A stretch of DNA of 64,000 nt from Allacma fusca (GCA_947179485.1 OX359245.1:81021067-81085066), one strand, 5' to 3'. Shown: positions 1-15,000, counted from the stretch's first letter. Translations and numbers: made by a program. Notes: generated by a model from the letters alone, not told the origin.

Positions 1-3000
1 GAAGTTATCACTTGAGTTTGAAGTTTTCGCTTGAGTTTGAAGTTTTCGCTTGAGTTTGAAGTTTTCACTTGAGTTTGAAGTTTTCGCTTGAGTTTGAAGT
101 TATCACTTGAGTTTGAAGTTTTCGCTTGAGTTTGAAGTTATCACTTGAGTTTGAAGTTTTCGCTTGAGTTTGAAGTTTTCGCTTGAGTTTGAAGTTTTCA
201 CTTGAGTTTGAAGTTTTCGCTTGAGTTTGAAGTTATCACTTGAGTTTGAAGTTTTCGCTTGAGTTTGAAGTTATCACTTGAGTTTGAAGTTTTCGCTTGA
301 GTTTGAAGTTTTCACTTGAGTTTGAAGTTTTCGCTTGAGTTTGAAGTTATCACATGAGTTTGAAGTTTTCGGTTGAGTTTGAAGTTTTCACTTGAGTTTG
401 AAGTTTTCACTTGAGTTTGAAGTTTTCGCTTGAGTTTGAAGTTATCACTTGAGTTTGAAGTTTTCGCTTGAGTTTGAAGTTATCACTTGAGTTTGAAGTT
501 TTCGCTTGAGTTTGAAGTTTTCGCTTGAGTTTGAAGTTTTCACTTGAGTTTGAAGTTTTCGCTTGAGTTTGAAGTTTTCACTTGAGTTTGAAGTTTTCGC
601 TTGAGTTTGAAGTTTTCACTTGAGTTTGAAGTTTTCGCTTGAGTTTGAAGTTATCACTTGAGTTTGAAGTTTTCGCTTGAGTTTGAAGTTATCACTTGAG
701 TTTGAAGTTTTCGCTTGAGTTTGAAGTTATCACTTGAGTCTGAAGTTATCACTTGAGTTTGAAGTTATCACTTGAGTTTGAAGTTTTCGCTTGAGTTTGA
801 AGTTATCACTTGGGTTTGAAGTTTTCGCTTGAGTTTGAAGTTTTCGCTTGAGTTTGAAGTTATCACTTGAGTTTGAAGTTTTCACTTGAGTTTGAAGTTA
901 TCACTTGAGTTTGAAGTTATCACTTGAGTTTGAAGTTTTCGCTTGAGTTTGAAGTTTTCGCTTGAGTTTGAAGTTTTCACTTGAGTTTGAAGTTTTCGCT
1001 TGAGTTTGAAGTTATCACTTGAGTTTGAAGTTTTCGCTTGAGTTTGAAGTTATCACTTGAGTTTGAAGTTTTCGCTTGAGTTTGAAGTTTTCACTTGAGT
1101 TTGAAGTTTTCGCTTGAGTTTGAAGTTATCACTTGAGTTTGAAGTTTTCGCTTGAGTTTGAAGTTATCACTTGAGTTTGAAGTTTTCGCTTGAGTTTGAA
1201 GTTTTCGCTTGAGTTTGAAGTTTTCACTTGAGTTTGAAGTTTTCGCTTGAGTTTGAAGTTATCACTTGAGTTTGAAGTTTTCGCTTGAGTTTGAAGTTAT
1301 CACTTGAGTTTGAAGTTTTCGCTTGAGTTTGAAGTTATCACTTGAGTTTGAAGTTTTCGCTTGAGTTTGAAGTTATCACTTGAGTTTGAAGTTTTCGCTT
1401 GAGTTTGAAGTTATCACTTGAGTTTGAAGTTTTCACTTGAGTTTAAAGTTTTCGCTTGATTTTGAAGTTTTCGCTTGAGTTTGAAGTTTTCGCTTGAGTT
1501 TGAAGTTTTCACTTGAGTTTGAAGTTTTCGCTTGAGTTTGAAGTTATCACTTGAGTTTGAAGTTTTCGCTTGAGTTTGAAGTTATCACTTGAGTTTGAAG
1601 TTTTCGCTTGAGTTTGAAGTTTTCACTTGAGTTTGAAGTTTTCGGTTGAGTTTGAAGTTTTCACTTGAGTTTGAAGTTTTCACTTGAGTTTGAAGTTTTC
1701 GCTTGAGTTTGAAGTTATCACTTGAGTTTGAAGTTTTCGCTTGAGTTTGAAGTTATCACTTGAGTTTGAAGTTTTCGCTTGAGTTTGAAGTTTTCGCTTG
1801 AGTTTGAAGTTTTCACTTGAGTTTGAAGTTTTCGCTTGAGTTTGAAGTTTTCACTTGAGTTTGAAGTTTTCGCTTGAGTTTGAAGTTATCACTTGAGTTT
1901 GAAGTTTTCGCTTGAGTTTGAAGTTATCACTTGGGTTTGAAGTTTTCGCTTGAGTTTGAAGTTTTCGCTTGAGTTTGAAGTTATCACTTGAGTTTGAAGT
2001 TTTCGCTTGAGTTTGAAGTTATCACTTGAGTCTGAAGTTATCACTTGAGTTTGAAGTTATCACTTGAGTTTGAAGTTTTCGCTTGAGTTTGAAGTTATCA
2101 CTTGGGTTTGAAGTTTTCGCTTGAGTTTGAAGTTTTCGCTTGAGTTTGAAGTTATCACTTGAGTTTGAAGTTTTCACTTGAGTTTGAAGTTATCACTTGA
2201 GTTTGAAGTTATCACTTGAGTTTGAAGTTTTCGCTTGAGTTTGAAGTTTTCGCTTGAGTTTGAAGTTTTCACTTGAGTTTGAAGTTTTCGCTTGAGTTTG
2301 AAGTTATCACTTGAGTTTGAAGTTTTCGCTTGAGTTTGAAGTTATCACTTGAGTTTGAAGTTTTCGCTTGAGTTTGAAGTTTTCACTTGAGTTTGAAGTT
2401 TTCGCTTGAGTTTGAAGTTATCACTTGAGTTTGAAGTTTTCGCTTGAGTTTGAAGTTATCACTTGAGTTTGAAGTTTTCGCTTGAGTTTGAAGTTTTCGC
2501 TTGAGTTTGAAGTTTTCACTTGAGTTTGAAGTTTTCGCTTGAGTTTGAAGTTATCACTTGAGTTTGAAGTTTTCGCTTGAGTTTGAAGTTATCACTTGAG
2601 TTTGAAGTTTTCGCTTGAGTTTGAAGTTATCACTTGAGTTTGAAGTTTTCGCTTGAGTTTGAAGTTATCACTTGAGTTTGAAGTTTTCGCTTGAGTTTGA
2701 AGTTATCACTTGAGTTTGAAGTTTTCACTTGAGTTTAAAGTTTTCGCTTGATTTTGAAGTTTTCGCTTGAGTTTGAAGTTTTCGCTTGAGTTTGAAGTTT
2801 TCACTTGAGTTTGAAGTTTTCGCTTGAGTTTGAAGTTATCACTTGAGTTTGAAGTTTTCGCTTGAGTTTGAAGTTATCACTTGAGTTTGAAGTTTTCGCT
2901 TGAGTTTGAAGTTTTCACTTGAGTTTGAAGTTTTCGGTTGAGTTTGAAGTTTTCACTTGAGTTTGAAGTTTTCACTTGAGTTTGAAGTTTTCGCTTGAGT

Positions 3001-6000
3001 TTGAAGTTATCACTTGAGTTTGAAGTTTTCGCTTGAGTTTGAAGTTATCACTTGAGTTTGAAGTTTTCGCTTGAGTTTGAAGTTTTCGCTTGAGTTTGAA
3101 GTTTTCACTTGAGTTTGAAGTTTTCGCTTGAGTTTGAAGTTTTCACTTGAGTTTGAAGTTTTCGCTTGAGTTTGAAGTTATCACTTGAGTTTGAAGTTTT
3201 CGCTTGAGTTTGAAGTTATCACTTGGGTTTGAAGTTTTCGCTTGAGTTTGAAGTTTTCGCTTGAGTTTGAAGTTATCACTTGAGTTTGAAGTTTTCACTT
3301 GAGTTTGAAGTTATCACTTGAGTTTGAAGTTATCACTTGAGTTTGAAGTTTTCGCTTGAGTTTGAAGTTTTCGCTTGAGTTTGAAGTTTTCACTTGAGTT
3401 TGAAGTTTTCGCTTGAGTTTGAAGTTATCACTTGAGTTTGAAGTTTTCGCTTGAGTTTGAAGTTATCACTTGAGTTTGAAGTTTTCGCTTGAGTTTGAAG
3501 TTTTCACTTGAGTTTGAAGTTTTCGCTTGAGTTTGAAGTTATCACTTGAGTTTGAAGTTTTCGCTTGAGTTTGAAGTTATCACTTGAGTTTGAAGTTTTC
3601 GCTTGAGTTTGAAGTTTTCGCTTGAGTTTGAAGTTTTCACTTGAGTTTGAAGTTTTCGCTTGAGTTTGAAGTTATCACTTGAGTTTGAAGTTTTCGCTTG
3701 AGTTTGAAGTTATCACTTGAGTTTGAAGTTTTCGCTTGAGTTTGAAGTTATCACTTGAGTTTGAAGTTTTCGCTTGAGTTTGAAGTTATCACTTGAGTTT
3801 GAAGTTTTCGCATGAGTTTGAAGTTATCACTTGAGTTTGAAGTTTTCACTTGAGTTTAAAGTTTTCGCTTGATTTTGAAGTTTTCGCTTGAGTTTGAAGT
3901 TTTCGCTTGAGTTTGAAGTTTTCACTTGAGTTTGAAGTTTTCGCTTGAGTTTGAAGTTATCACTTGAGTTTGAAGTTTTCGCTTGAGTTTGAAGTTATCA
4001 CTTGAGTTTGAAGTTTTCGCTTGAGTTTGAAGTTTTCACTTGAGTTTGAAGTTTTCGGTTGAGTTTGAAGTTTTCACTTGAGTTTGAAGTTTTCACTTGA
4101 GTTTGAAGTTTTCGCTTGAGTTTGAAGTTATCACTTGAGTTTGAAGTTTTCGCTTGAGTTTGAAGTTATCACTTTAGTTTGAAGTTTTCGCTTGAGTTTG
4201 AAGTTTTCGCTTGAGTTTGAAGTTTTCACTTGAGTTTGAAGTTTTCGCTTGAGTTTGAAGTTTTCACTTGAGTTTGAAGTTTTCGCTTGAGTTTGAAGTT
4301 ATCACTTGAGTTTGAAGTTTTCGCTTGAGTTTGAAGTTATCACTTGAGTTTGAAGTTTTCGCTTGAGTTTGAAGTTATCACTTGAGTCTGAAGTTATCAC
4401 TTGAGTTTGAAGTTATCACTTGAGTTTGAAGTTTTCGCTTGAGTTTGAAGTTATCACTTGGGTTTGAAGTTTTCGCTTGAGTTTGAAGTTTTCGCTTGAG
4501 TTTGAAGTTATCACTTGAGTTTGAAGTTTTCGCTTGAGTTTGAAGTTATCACTTGAGTTTGAAGTTTTCGCTTGAGTTTGAAGTTATCACTTGAGTTTGA
4601 AGTTTTCGCTTGAGTTTGAAGTTTTCACTTGAGTTTGAAGTTTTCGCTTGAGTTTGAAGTTATCACTTGAGTTTGAAGTTTTCGCTTGAGTTTGAAGTTT
4701 TCGCTTGAGTTTGAAGTTTTCACTTGCGTTTGAAGTTTTCGCTTGGGTTTGAAGTTTTCGCTTGAGTTTGAAGTTTTCACTTGAGTTTGAAGTTTTCACT
4801 TGAGTTTGAAGTTATCACTTGAGTTTGAAGTTATCACTTGAGTTTGAAGTTTTCGCTTGAGTTTGAAGTTTTCGCTTGAGTTTGAAGTTTTCACTTGAGT
4901 TTGAAGTTTTCGCTTGAGTTTGAAGTTATCACTTCAGTTTGAAGTTTTCGCTTGAGTTTGAAGTTATCACTTGAGTTTGAAGTTTTCGCTTGAGTTTGAA
5001 GTTTTCACTTGAGTTTGAAGTTTTCGCTTGAGTTTGAAGTTATCACTTGAGTTTGAAGTTTTCACTTGAGTTTGAAGTTTTCGCTTGAGTTTGAAGTTAT
5101 CACTTGAGTTTGAAGTTTTCGCTTGAGTTTGAAGTTATCACTTGAGTTTGAAGTTTTCGCTTGAGTTTGAAGTTTGCACTTGAGTTTGAAGTTTTCGCTT
5201 GAGTTTGAAGTTATCACTTGAGTTTGAAGTTTTCGCTTAAGTTTGAAGTTTTTACTTGAGTTTGAAGTTTTTACTTGAGTTTGAAGTTATCACTTGAGTT
5301 TGAAGTTATCACTTGAGTTTGAAGTTATCACTTGAGTTTGAAGTTTTCGCTTGAGTTTGAAGTTTTCACTTGAGTTTGAAGTTTTCGCTTGAGTTTGAAG
5401 TTTTCGCTTGAGTTTGAAGTTATCACTTGAGTTTGAAGTTTTCGTTTGAGTTTGAAGTTATCACTTGAGTTTGAAGTTTTCACTTGAGTTTGAAGTTTTC
5501 GCTTGAGTTTGAAGTTATCACTTGAGTTTGAAGTTTTCGCTTGAGTTTGAAGTTATCACTTGAGTTTGAAGTTTTCGCTTGAGTTTGAAGTTTGCACTTG
5601 AGTTTGAAGTTTTCGCTTGAGTTTGAAGTTATCACTTGAGTTTGAAGTTTTCGCTTGAGTTTGAAGTTTTTACTTGAGTTTGAAGTTTTTACTTGAGTTT
5701 GAAGTTATCACTTGAGTTTGAAGTTATCACTTGAGTTTGAAGTTATCACTTGAGTTTGAAGTTTTCGCTTGAGTTTGAAGTTTTCACTTGAGTTTGAAGT
5801 TTTCGCTTGAGTTTGAAGTTTTCGCTTGAGTTTGAAGTTATCACTTGAGTTTGAAGTTTTCGTTTGAGTTTGAAGTTATCACTTGAGTTTGAAGTTTTCG
5901 CTTGAGTTTGAAGTTATCACTTGAGTTTGAAGTTTTCGCTTGAGTTTGAAGTTATCACTTGAGTTTGAAGTTATCACTTGAGTTTGAAGTTATCACTTGA

Positions 6001-9000
6001 GTTTGAAGTTTTCGCTTGAGTTTGAAGTTATCACTTGAGTTTGAAGTTTTCGCTTGAGTTTGAAGTTTTCGCTTGAGTTTGAAGTTATCACTTGAGTTTG
6101 AAGTTTTCGCTTGAGTTTGAAGTTATCACTTGAGTTTGAAGTTTTCGCTTGAGTTTGAAGTTATCACTTGAGTTTGAAGTTTTCGCTTGAGTTTGAAGTT
6201 TTCGGTTGAGTTTGAAGTTTTCACTTGAGTTTGAAGTTTTCACTTGAGTTTGAAGTTTTCGCTTGAGTTTGAAGTTATCACTTGAGTTTGAAGTTTTCGC
6301 TTCAGTTTGAAGTTATCACTTGAGTTTGAAGTTTTCGCTTGAGTTTGAAGTTTTCGCTTGAGTTTGAAGTTTTCACTTGAGTTTGAAGTTTTCGCTTGAG
6401 TTTGAAGTTATCACTTGAGTTTGAAGTTTTCGCTTGAGTTTGAAGTTATCACTTGAGTTTGAAGTTTTCGCTTGAGTTTGAAGTTATCACTTGAGTTTGA
6501 AGTTTTCGCTTGAGTTTGAAGTTATCACTTGAGGTTGAAGTTTTCGCTTCAGTTTGAAGTTATCACTTGAGTTTGAAGTTTTCGCTTGAGTTTGAAGTTT
6601 TCGCTTGAGTTTGAAGTTTTCACTTGAGTTTGAAGTTTTCGTTTGAATTTGAAGTTTTCGCTTGAGTTTGAAGTTTTCGCTTGAGTTTGAAGTTTTCACT
6701 TGAGTTTGAAGTTTTCGCTTGAGTTTGAAGTTATCACTTGAGTTTGAAGTTTTCGCTTGAGTTTGAAGTTATCACTTGAGTTTGAAGTTTTCGCTTGAGT
6801 TTGAAGTTTTCACTTGAGTTTGAAGTTTTCGCTTGAGTTTGAAGTTATCACTTGAGTTTGAAGTTTTCGCTTGAGTTTGAAGTTTTTACTTGAGTTTGAA
6901 GTTTTTACTTGAGTTTGAAGTTATCACTTGAGTTTGAAGTTATCACTTGAGTTTGAAGTTATCACTTGAGTTTGAAGTTTTCGCTTGAGTTTGAAGTTTT
7001 CACTTGAGTTTGAAGTTTTCGCTTGAGTTTGAAGTTTTCGCTTGAGTTTGCAGTTATCACTTGAGTTTGAAGTTTTCGTTTGAGTTTGAAGTTATCACTT
7101 GAGTTTGAAGTTTTCGTTTGAGTTTGAAGTTATCACTTGAGTTTGAAGTTTTCGCTTGAGTTTGAAGTTATCACTTGAGTTTGAAGTTTTCGCTTGAGTT
7201 TGAAGTTATCACTTGAGTTTGAAGTTTTCGCTTGAGTTTGAAGTTATCACTTGAGTTTGAAGTTTTCGCTTGAGTTTGAAGTTTTCGCTTGAGTTTGAAG
7301 TTTTCACTTGAGTTTGAAGTTTTCGCTTGAGTTTGAAGTTATCACTTGAGTTTGAAGTTTTCGCTTGAGTTTGAAGTTTTCGCTTGAGTTTGAAGTTTTC
7401 ACTTGAGTTTGAAGTTTTCGCTTGGGTTTGAAGTTTTCGCTTGAGTTTGTAGTTTTCACTTGAGTTTGAAGTTTTCGCTTGAGTTTGAAGTTTTCGCTTG
7501 AGTTTGAAGTTTTCACTTGAGTTTGAAGTTTTCGCTTGGGTTTGAAGTTTTCGCTTGAGTTTGAAGTTTTCACTTGAGTTTGAAGTTTTCACTTGAGTTT
7601 GAAGTTATCACTTGAGTTTGAAGTTATCACTTGAGTTTGAAGTTTTCGCTTGAGTTTGAAGTTTTCACTTGAGTTGAAGTTTTCACTTGAGTTTGAAGTT
7701 TTCGCTTGAGTTTGAAGTTATCACTTGAGTTTGAAGTTTTCGCTTGAGTTTGAAGTTTTCACTTGCGTTTGAAGTTTTCGCTTGAGTTTGAAGTTTTCGG
7801 TTGAGTTTGAAGTTTTCACTTGAGTTTGAAGTTTTCACTTGAGTTTGAAGTTTTCGCTTGAGTTTGAAGTTATCACTTGAGTTTGAAGTTTTCGCTTCAG
7901 TTTGAAGTTATCACTTGAGTTTGAAGTTTTCGCTTGAGTTTGAAGTTTTCGCTTGAGTTTGAAGTTTTCGCTTGAGTTTGAAGTTTTCGCTTGAGTTTGA
8001 AGTTATCACTTGAGTTTGAAGTTTTCGCTTGAGTTTGAAGTTATCACTTGAGTTTGAAGTTTTCGCTTGAGTTTGAAGTTATCACTTGAGTTTGAAGTTT
8101 TCGCTTGAGTTTGAAGTTATCACTTGAGGTTGAAGTTTTCGCTTCAGTTTGAAGTTATCACTTGAGTTTGAAGTTTTCGCTTGAGTTTGAAGTTTTCGCT
8201 TGAGTTTAAAGTTTTCACTTGAGTTTAAGGTTTTCGTTTGAATTTGAAGTTTTCGCTTGAGTTTGAAGTTTTCGCTTGAGTTTGAAGTTTTCACTTGAGT
8301 TTGAAGTTTTCGCTTGAGTTTGAAGTTATCACTTGAGTTTGAAGTTTTCGCTTGAGTTTGAAGTTATCACTTGAGTTTGAAGTTTTCGCTTGAGTTTGAA
8401 GTTTTCACTTGAGTTTGAAGTTTTCGCTTGAGTTTGAAGTTATCACTTGAGTTTGAAGTTTTCGCTTGAGTTTGAAGTTTTTACTTGAGTTTGAAGTTTT
8501 TACTTGAGTTTGAAGTTATCACTTGAGTTTGAAGTTATCACTTGAGTTTAAAGTTATCACTTGAGTTTGAAGTTTTCGCTTGAGTTTGAAGTTTTCACTT
8601 GAGTTTGAAGTTTTCGCTTGAGTTTGAAGTTTTCGCTTGAGTTTGAAGTTATCACTTGAGTTTGAAGTTTTCGTTTGAGTTTGAAGTTATCACTTGAGTT
8701 TGAAGTTTTCGCTTGAGTTTGAAGTTATCACTTGAGTTTGAAGTTTTCGCTTGAGTTTGAAGTTATCACTTGAGTTTGAAGTTTTCGCTTGAGTTTGAAG
8801 TTATCACTTGAGTTTGAAGTTTTCGCTTGAGTTTGAAGTTTTCGCTTGAGTTTGAAGTTTTCACTTGAGTTTGAAGTTTTCGCTTGAGTTTGAAGTTATC
8901 ACTTGAGTTTGAAGTTTTCGCTTCAGTTTGAAGTTATCACTTGAGTTTGAAGTTTTCGCTTGAGTTTGAAGTTTTCGCTTGAGTTTGAAGTTTTCGCTTG

Positions 9001-12000
9001 AGTTTGAAGTTTTCACTTGAGTTTGAAGTTTTCGCTTGAGTTTGAAGTTATCACTTGAGTTTGAAGTTTTCGCTTGAGTTTGAAGTTATCACTTGAGTTT
9101 GAAGTTTTCGCTTGAGTTTGAAGTTTTCGCTTGAGTTTGAAGTTTTCGCTTGAGTTTGAAGTTTTCGCTTGAGTTTGAAGTTTTCACTTGAGTTTGAAGT
9201 TTTCGCTTGAATTTGAAGTTTTCGCTTGAGTTTGAAGTTTTCGCTTGAGTTTGAAGTTTTCACTTGAGTTTGAAGTTTTCGCTTGAGTTTGAAGTTATCA
9301 CTTGAGTTTGAAGTTTTCGCTTGAGTTTGAAGTTTTCACTTGAGTTTGAAGTTTTCGCTTGAGTTTGAAGTTTTCACTTGAGTTTGAAGTTTTCACTTGA
9401 GTTTGAAGTTATCACTTGAGTTTGAAGTTTTCGCTTGAGTTTGAAGTTTTCGCTTGAGTTTGAAGTTTTCACTTGCGTTTGAAGTTTTCGCTTGGGTTTG
9501 AAGTTTTCGCTTGAGTTTGAAGTTTTCACTTGAGTTTGAAGTTTTCACTTGAGTTTGAAGTTATCACTTGAGTTTGAAGTTATCACTTGAGTTTGAAGTT
9601 TTCGCTTGAGTTTGAAGTTTTCGCTTGAGTTTGAAGTTTTCACTTGAGTTTGAAGTTTTCGCTTGAGTTTGAAGTTATCACTTGAGTTTGAAGTTTTCGC
9701 TTGAGTTTGAAGTTATCACTTGAGTTTGAAGTTTTCGCTTGAGTTTGAAGTTATCACTTGAGTTTGAAGTTATCACTTGAGTTTGAAGTTATCACTTGAG
9801 TTTGAAGTTTTCGCTTGAGTTTGAAGTTATCACTTGAGTTTGAAGTTTTCGCTTGAGTTTGAAGTTTTCGCTTGAGTTTGAAGTTATCACTTGAGTTTGA
9901 AGTTTTCGCTTGAGTTTGAAGTAATCACTTGAGTTTGAAGTTTTCGCTTGAGTTTGAAGTTATCACTTGAGTTTGAAGTTTTCGCTTGAGTTTGAAGTTT
10001 TCACTTGAGTTTGAAGTTTTCGCTTGAGTTTGAAGTTATCACTTCAGTTTGAAGTTTTCGCTTGAGTTTGAAGTTTTCGCTTGAGTTTGAAGTTTTCACT
10101 TGAGTTTGAAGTTTTCGCTTGGGTTTGAAGTTTTCGCTTGAGTTTGAAGTTTTCACTTGAGTTTGAAGTTTTCACTTGAGTTTGAAGTTATCACTTTAGT
10201 TTGATGTTATCACTTGAGTTTGAAGTTTCCGCTTGAGTTTGAAGTTTTCGCTTGAGTTGAAGTTTTCACTTGCGTTTGAAGTTTTCGCTTGAGTTTGAAG
10301 TTATCACTTGAGTTTGAAGTTTTCGCTTGAGTTTGAAGTTTTCACTTGCGTTTGAAGTTTTCGCTTGAGTTTGAAGTTTTCGGTTGAGTTTGAAGTTTTC
10401 ACTTGAGTTTGAAGTTTTCACTTGAGTTTGAAGTTTTCGCTTGAGTTTGAAGTTTTCACTTGAGTTTGAAGTTTTCGCTTGAGTTTGAAGTTATCACTTG
10501 AGTTTGAAGTTTTCGCTTGAGTTTGAAGTTTTCGCTTGAGTTTGAAGTGTTCACTTGAGTTTGAAGTTTTCGCTTGGGTTTGAAGTTTTCGCTTGAGTTT
10601 GTAGTTTTCACTTGAGTTTGAAGTTTTTACTTGAGTTTGAAGTTATCACTTGAGTTTGAAGTTATCACTTGAGTTTGAAGTTTTCGCTTGAGTTTGAAGT
10701 TTTCGCTTGAGTTTGAAGTTTTCACTTGAGTTTGAAGTTTTCGCTTGAGTTTGAAGTTATCACTTGAGTTTGAAGTTTTCGCTTCAGTTTGAAGTTATCA
10801 CTTGAGTTTGAAGTTTTCGCTTGAGTTTGAAGTTTTCGCTTGAGTTTGAAGTTTTCGCTTGGGTTTGAAGTTTTCACTTGAGTTTGAAGTTTTCGCTTGA
10901 GTTTGAAGTTATCACTTGAGTTTGAAGTTTTCGCTTGAGTTTGAAGTTATCACTTGAGTTTGAAGTTTTCACTTGCGTTTGAAGTTTTCGCTTGAGTTTG
11001 AAGTTTTCGGTTGAGTTTGAAGTTTTCACTTGAGTTTGAAGTTTTCACTTGAGTTTGAAGTTTTCGCTTGAGTTTGAAGTTTTCACTTGAGTTTGAAGTT
11101 TTCGCTTGAGTTTGAAGTTATCACTTGAGTTTGAAGTTTTCGCTTGAGTTTGAAGTTTTCGCTTGAGTTTGAAGTTTTCACTTGAGTTTGAAGTTTTCGC
11201 TTGGGTTTGAAGTTTTCGCTTGAGTTTGTAGTTTTCACTTGAGTTTGAAGTTTTCACTTGAGTTTGAAGTTATCACTTGAGTTTGAAGTTATCACTTGAG
11301 TTTGAAGTTTTCGCTTGAGTTTGAAGTTATCACTTGAGTTTGAAGTTTTCACTTGCGTTTGAAGTTTTCGCTTGAGTTTGAAGTTTTCGGTTGAGTTTGA
11401 AGTTTTCACTTGAGTTTGAAGTTTTCACTTGAGTTTGAAGTTTTCGCTTGAGTTTGAAGTTTTCACTTGAGTTTGAAGTTTTCGCTTGAGTTTGAAGTTA
11501 TCACTTGAGTTTGAAGTTTTCGCTTGAGTTTGAAGTTTTCGCTTGAGTTTGAAGTTTTCACTTGAGTTTGAAGTTTTCGCTTGGGTTTGAAGTTTTCGCT
11601 TGAGTTTGTAGTTTTCACTTGAGTTTGAAGTTTTCACTTGAGTTTGAAGTTATCACTTGAGTTTGAAGTTATCACTTGAGTTTGAAGTTTTCGCTTGAGT
11701 TTGAAGTTTTCGCTTGAGTTTGAAGTTTTCACTTGAGTTTGAAGTTTTCGCTTGAGTTTGAAGTTTTTACTTGAGTTTGAAGTTTTCACTTGAGTTTGAA
11801 GTTTTCGTTTGAGTTTGAGGTTATCACTTGAGTTTGAAGTTTTCGCTTGAGTTTGAAGTTATCACTTGAGTTTGAAGTTTTCGCTTGAGTTTGAAGTTAT
11901 CACTTGAGTTTGAAGTTTTCGCTTGAGTTTGAAGTTATCACTTGAGTTTGAAGTTTTCGCTTGAGTTTGAAGTTTTTGCTTGAGTTTGAAGTTTTCACTT

Positions 12001-15000
12001 GAGTTTGAAGTTTTCGCTTGAGTTTGAAGTTTTCGCTTGAGTTTGAAGTTGTCACTTGAGTTTGAATTTTTCACTTGAGTTTGAAGTTTTCGCTTGAGTT
12101 TGAAGTTTTCACTTGAGTTTGAAGTTTTCGCTTGAGTTTGAAGTTATCACTTGAGTTTGAAGTTTTCGCTTGAGTTTGAAGTTTTCGCTTGAGTTTGAAG
12201 TTTTCACTTGAGTTTGAAGTTTTCGCTTGGGTTTGAAGTTTTCGCTTGAGTTTGTAGTTTTCACTTGAGTTTGAAGTTTTCACTTGAGTTTGAAGTTATC
12301 ACTTGAGTTAGAAGTTATCACTTGAGTTTGAAGTTTTCGCTTGAGTTTGAAGTTTTCGCTTGAGTTTGAAGTTTTCACTTGAGTTTGAAGTTTTCGCTTG
12401 AGTTTGAAGTTATCACTTGAGTTTGAAGTTTTCGCTTCAGTTTGAAGTTATCACTTGAGTTTGAAGTTTTCGCTTGAGTTTGAAGTTTTCGCTTGAGTTT
12501 GAAGTTTTCGCTTGAGTTTGAAGTTTTCGCTTGAGTTTGAAGTTTTCGCTTGAGTTTGAAGTTATCACTTGAGTTTGAAGTTTTCGCTTGAGTTTGAAGT
12601 TATCACTTGAGTTTGAAGTTTTCACTTGCGTTTGAAGTTTTCGCTTGAGTTTGAAGTTTTCACTTGAGTTTGAAATTTTCGCTTGGGTTTGAAGTTTTCG
12701 CTTGAGTTTGTAGTTTTCACTTGAGTTTGAAGTTTTCACTTGAGTTTGAAGTTATCACTTGAGTTTGAAGTTATCACTTGAGTTTGAAGTTTTCGCTTGA
12801 GTTTGAAGTTTTCGCTTGAGTTTGAAGTTTTCACTTGAGTTTGAAGTTTTCACTTGAGTTTGAAGTTATCACTTGAGTTTGAAGTTATCACTTGAGTTTG
12901 AAGTTATCACTTGAGTTTGAAGTTTTCGCTTGAGTTTGAAGTTTTCGCTTGAGTTTGTAGTTTTCACTTGAGTTTGAAGTTTTCACTTGAGTTTGAAGTT
13001 ATCACTTGAGTTTGAAGTTATCACTTGAGTTTGAAGTTTTCGCTTGAGTTTGAAGTTTTCGCTTGAGTTTGAAGTTTTCACTTGAGTTTGAAGTTTTCGC
13101 TTGAGTTTGAAGTTATCACTTGAGTTTGAAGTTTTCGCTTGAGTTTGAAGTTATCACTTGAGTTTGAAGTTTTCGCTTGAGTTTGAAGTTTTCACTTGAG
13201 TTTGAAGTTTTCGCTTGAGTTTGAAGTTATCACTTGAGTTTGAAGTTTTCGCTTGAGTTTGAAGTTTTTACTTGAGTTTGAAGTTTTCACTTGAGTTTGA
13301 AGTTTTCGTTTGAGTTTGAGGTTATCACTTGAGTTTGAAGTTTTCGCTTGAGTTTGAAGTTATCACTTGAGTTTGAAGTTTTCGCTTGAGTTTGAAGTTA
13401 TCACTTGAGTTTGAAGTTTTCGCTTGAGTTTGAAGTTATCACTTGAGTTTGAAGTTTTCGCTTGAGTTTGAAGTTTTTGCTTGAGTTTGAAGTTTTCACT
13501 TGAGTTTGAAGTTTTCGCTTGAGTTTGAAGTTTTCGCTTGAGTTTGAAGTTGTCACTTGAGTTTGAATTTTTCACTTGAGTTTGAAGTTTTCGCTTGAGT
13601 TTGAAGTTTTCACTTGAGTTTGAAGTTTTCGCTTGAGTTTGAAGTTATCACTTGAGTTTGAAGTTTTCGCTTGAGTTTGAAGTTTTCGCTTGAGTTTGAA
13701 GTTTTCACTTGAGTTTGAAGTTTTCGCTTGGGTTTGAAGTTTTCGCTTGAGTTTGTAGTTTTCACTTGAGTTTGAAGTTTTCACTTGAGTTTGAAGTTAT
13801 CACTTGAGTTAGAAGTTATCACTTGAGTTTAAAGTTTTCGCTTGAGTTTGAAGTTTTCGCTTGAGTTTGAAGTTTTCACTTGAGTTTGAAGTTATCACTT
13901 GAGTTTGAAGTTTTCGCTTCAGTTTGAAGTTATCACTTGAGTTTGAAGTTTTCGCTTGAGTTTGAAGTTTTCGCTTGAGTTTGAAGTTTTCGCTTGAGTT
14001 TGAAGTTATCACTTGAGTTTGAAGTTTTCGCTTGAGTTTGAAGTTATCACTTGAGTTTGAAGTTTTCACTTGCGTTTGAAGTTTTCACTTGAGTTTGAAG
14101 TTATCACTTGAGTTTGAAGTTTTCGCTTGAGTTTGAAGTTTTCGCTTGAGTTTGAAGTTTTCGCTTGGGTTTGAAGTTTTCACTTGAGTTTGAAGTTTTC
14201 GCTTGAGTTTGAAGTTATCACTTGAGTTTGAAGTTTTCGCTTCAGTTTGAAGTTATCACTTGAGTTTGAAGTTTTCGCTTGAGTTTGAAGTTTTCGCTTG
14301 AGTTTGAAGTTTTCGCTTGAGTTTGAAGTTATCACTTGAGTTTGAAGTTTTCGCTTGAGTTTGAAGTTATCACTTGAGTTTGAAGTTTTCACTTGCGTTT
14401 GAAGTTTTCACTTGAGTTTGAAGTTATCACTTGAGTTTGAAGTTTTCGCTTGAGTTTGAAGTTTTCGCTTGAGTTTGAAGTTTTCGCTTGGGTTTGAAGT
14501 TTTCACTTGAGTTTGAAGTTTTCGCTTGAGTTTGAAGTTATCACTTGAGTTTGAAGTTTTCGCTTGAGTTTGAAGTTATCACTTGAGTTTGAAGTTTTCA
14601 CTTGCGTTTGAAGTTTTCGCTTGAGTTTGAAGTTTTCGGTTGAGTTTGAAGTTTTCACTTGAGTTTGAAGTTTTCACTTGAGTTTGAAGTTTTCGCTTGA
14701 GTTTGAAGTTTTCACTTGAGTTTGAAGTTTTCGCTTGAGTTTGAAGTTATCACTTGAGTTTGAAGTTTTCGCTTGAGTTTGAAGTTTTCGCTTGAGTTTG
14801 AAGTTTTCACTTGAGTTTGAAGTTTTCGCTTGGGTTTGAAGTTTTCGCTTGAGTTTGTAGTTTTCACTTGAGTTTGAAGTTTTCACTTGAGTTTGAAGTT
14901 ATCACTTGAGTTTGAAGTTATCACTTGAGTTTGAAGTTTTCGCTTGAGTTTGAAGTTTTCGCTTGAGTTTGAAGTTTTCACTTGAGTTTGAAGTTTTCGC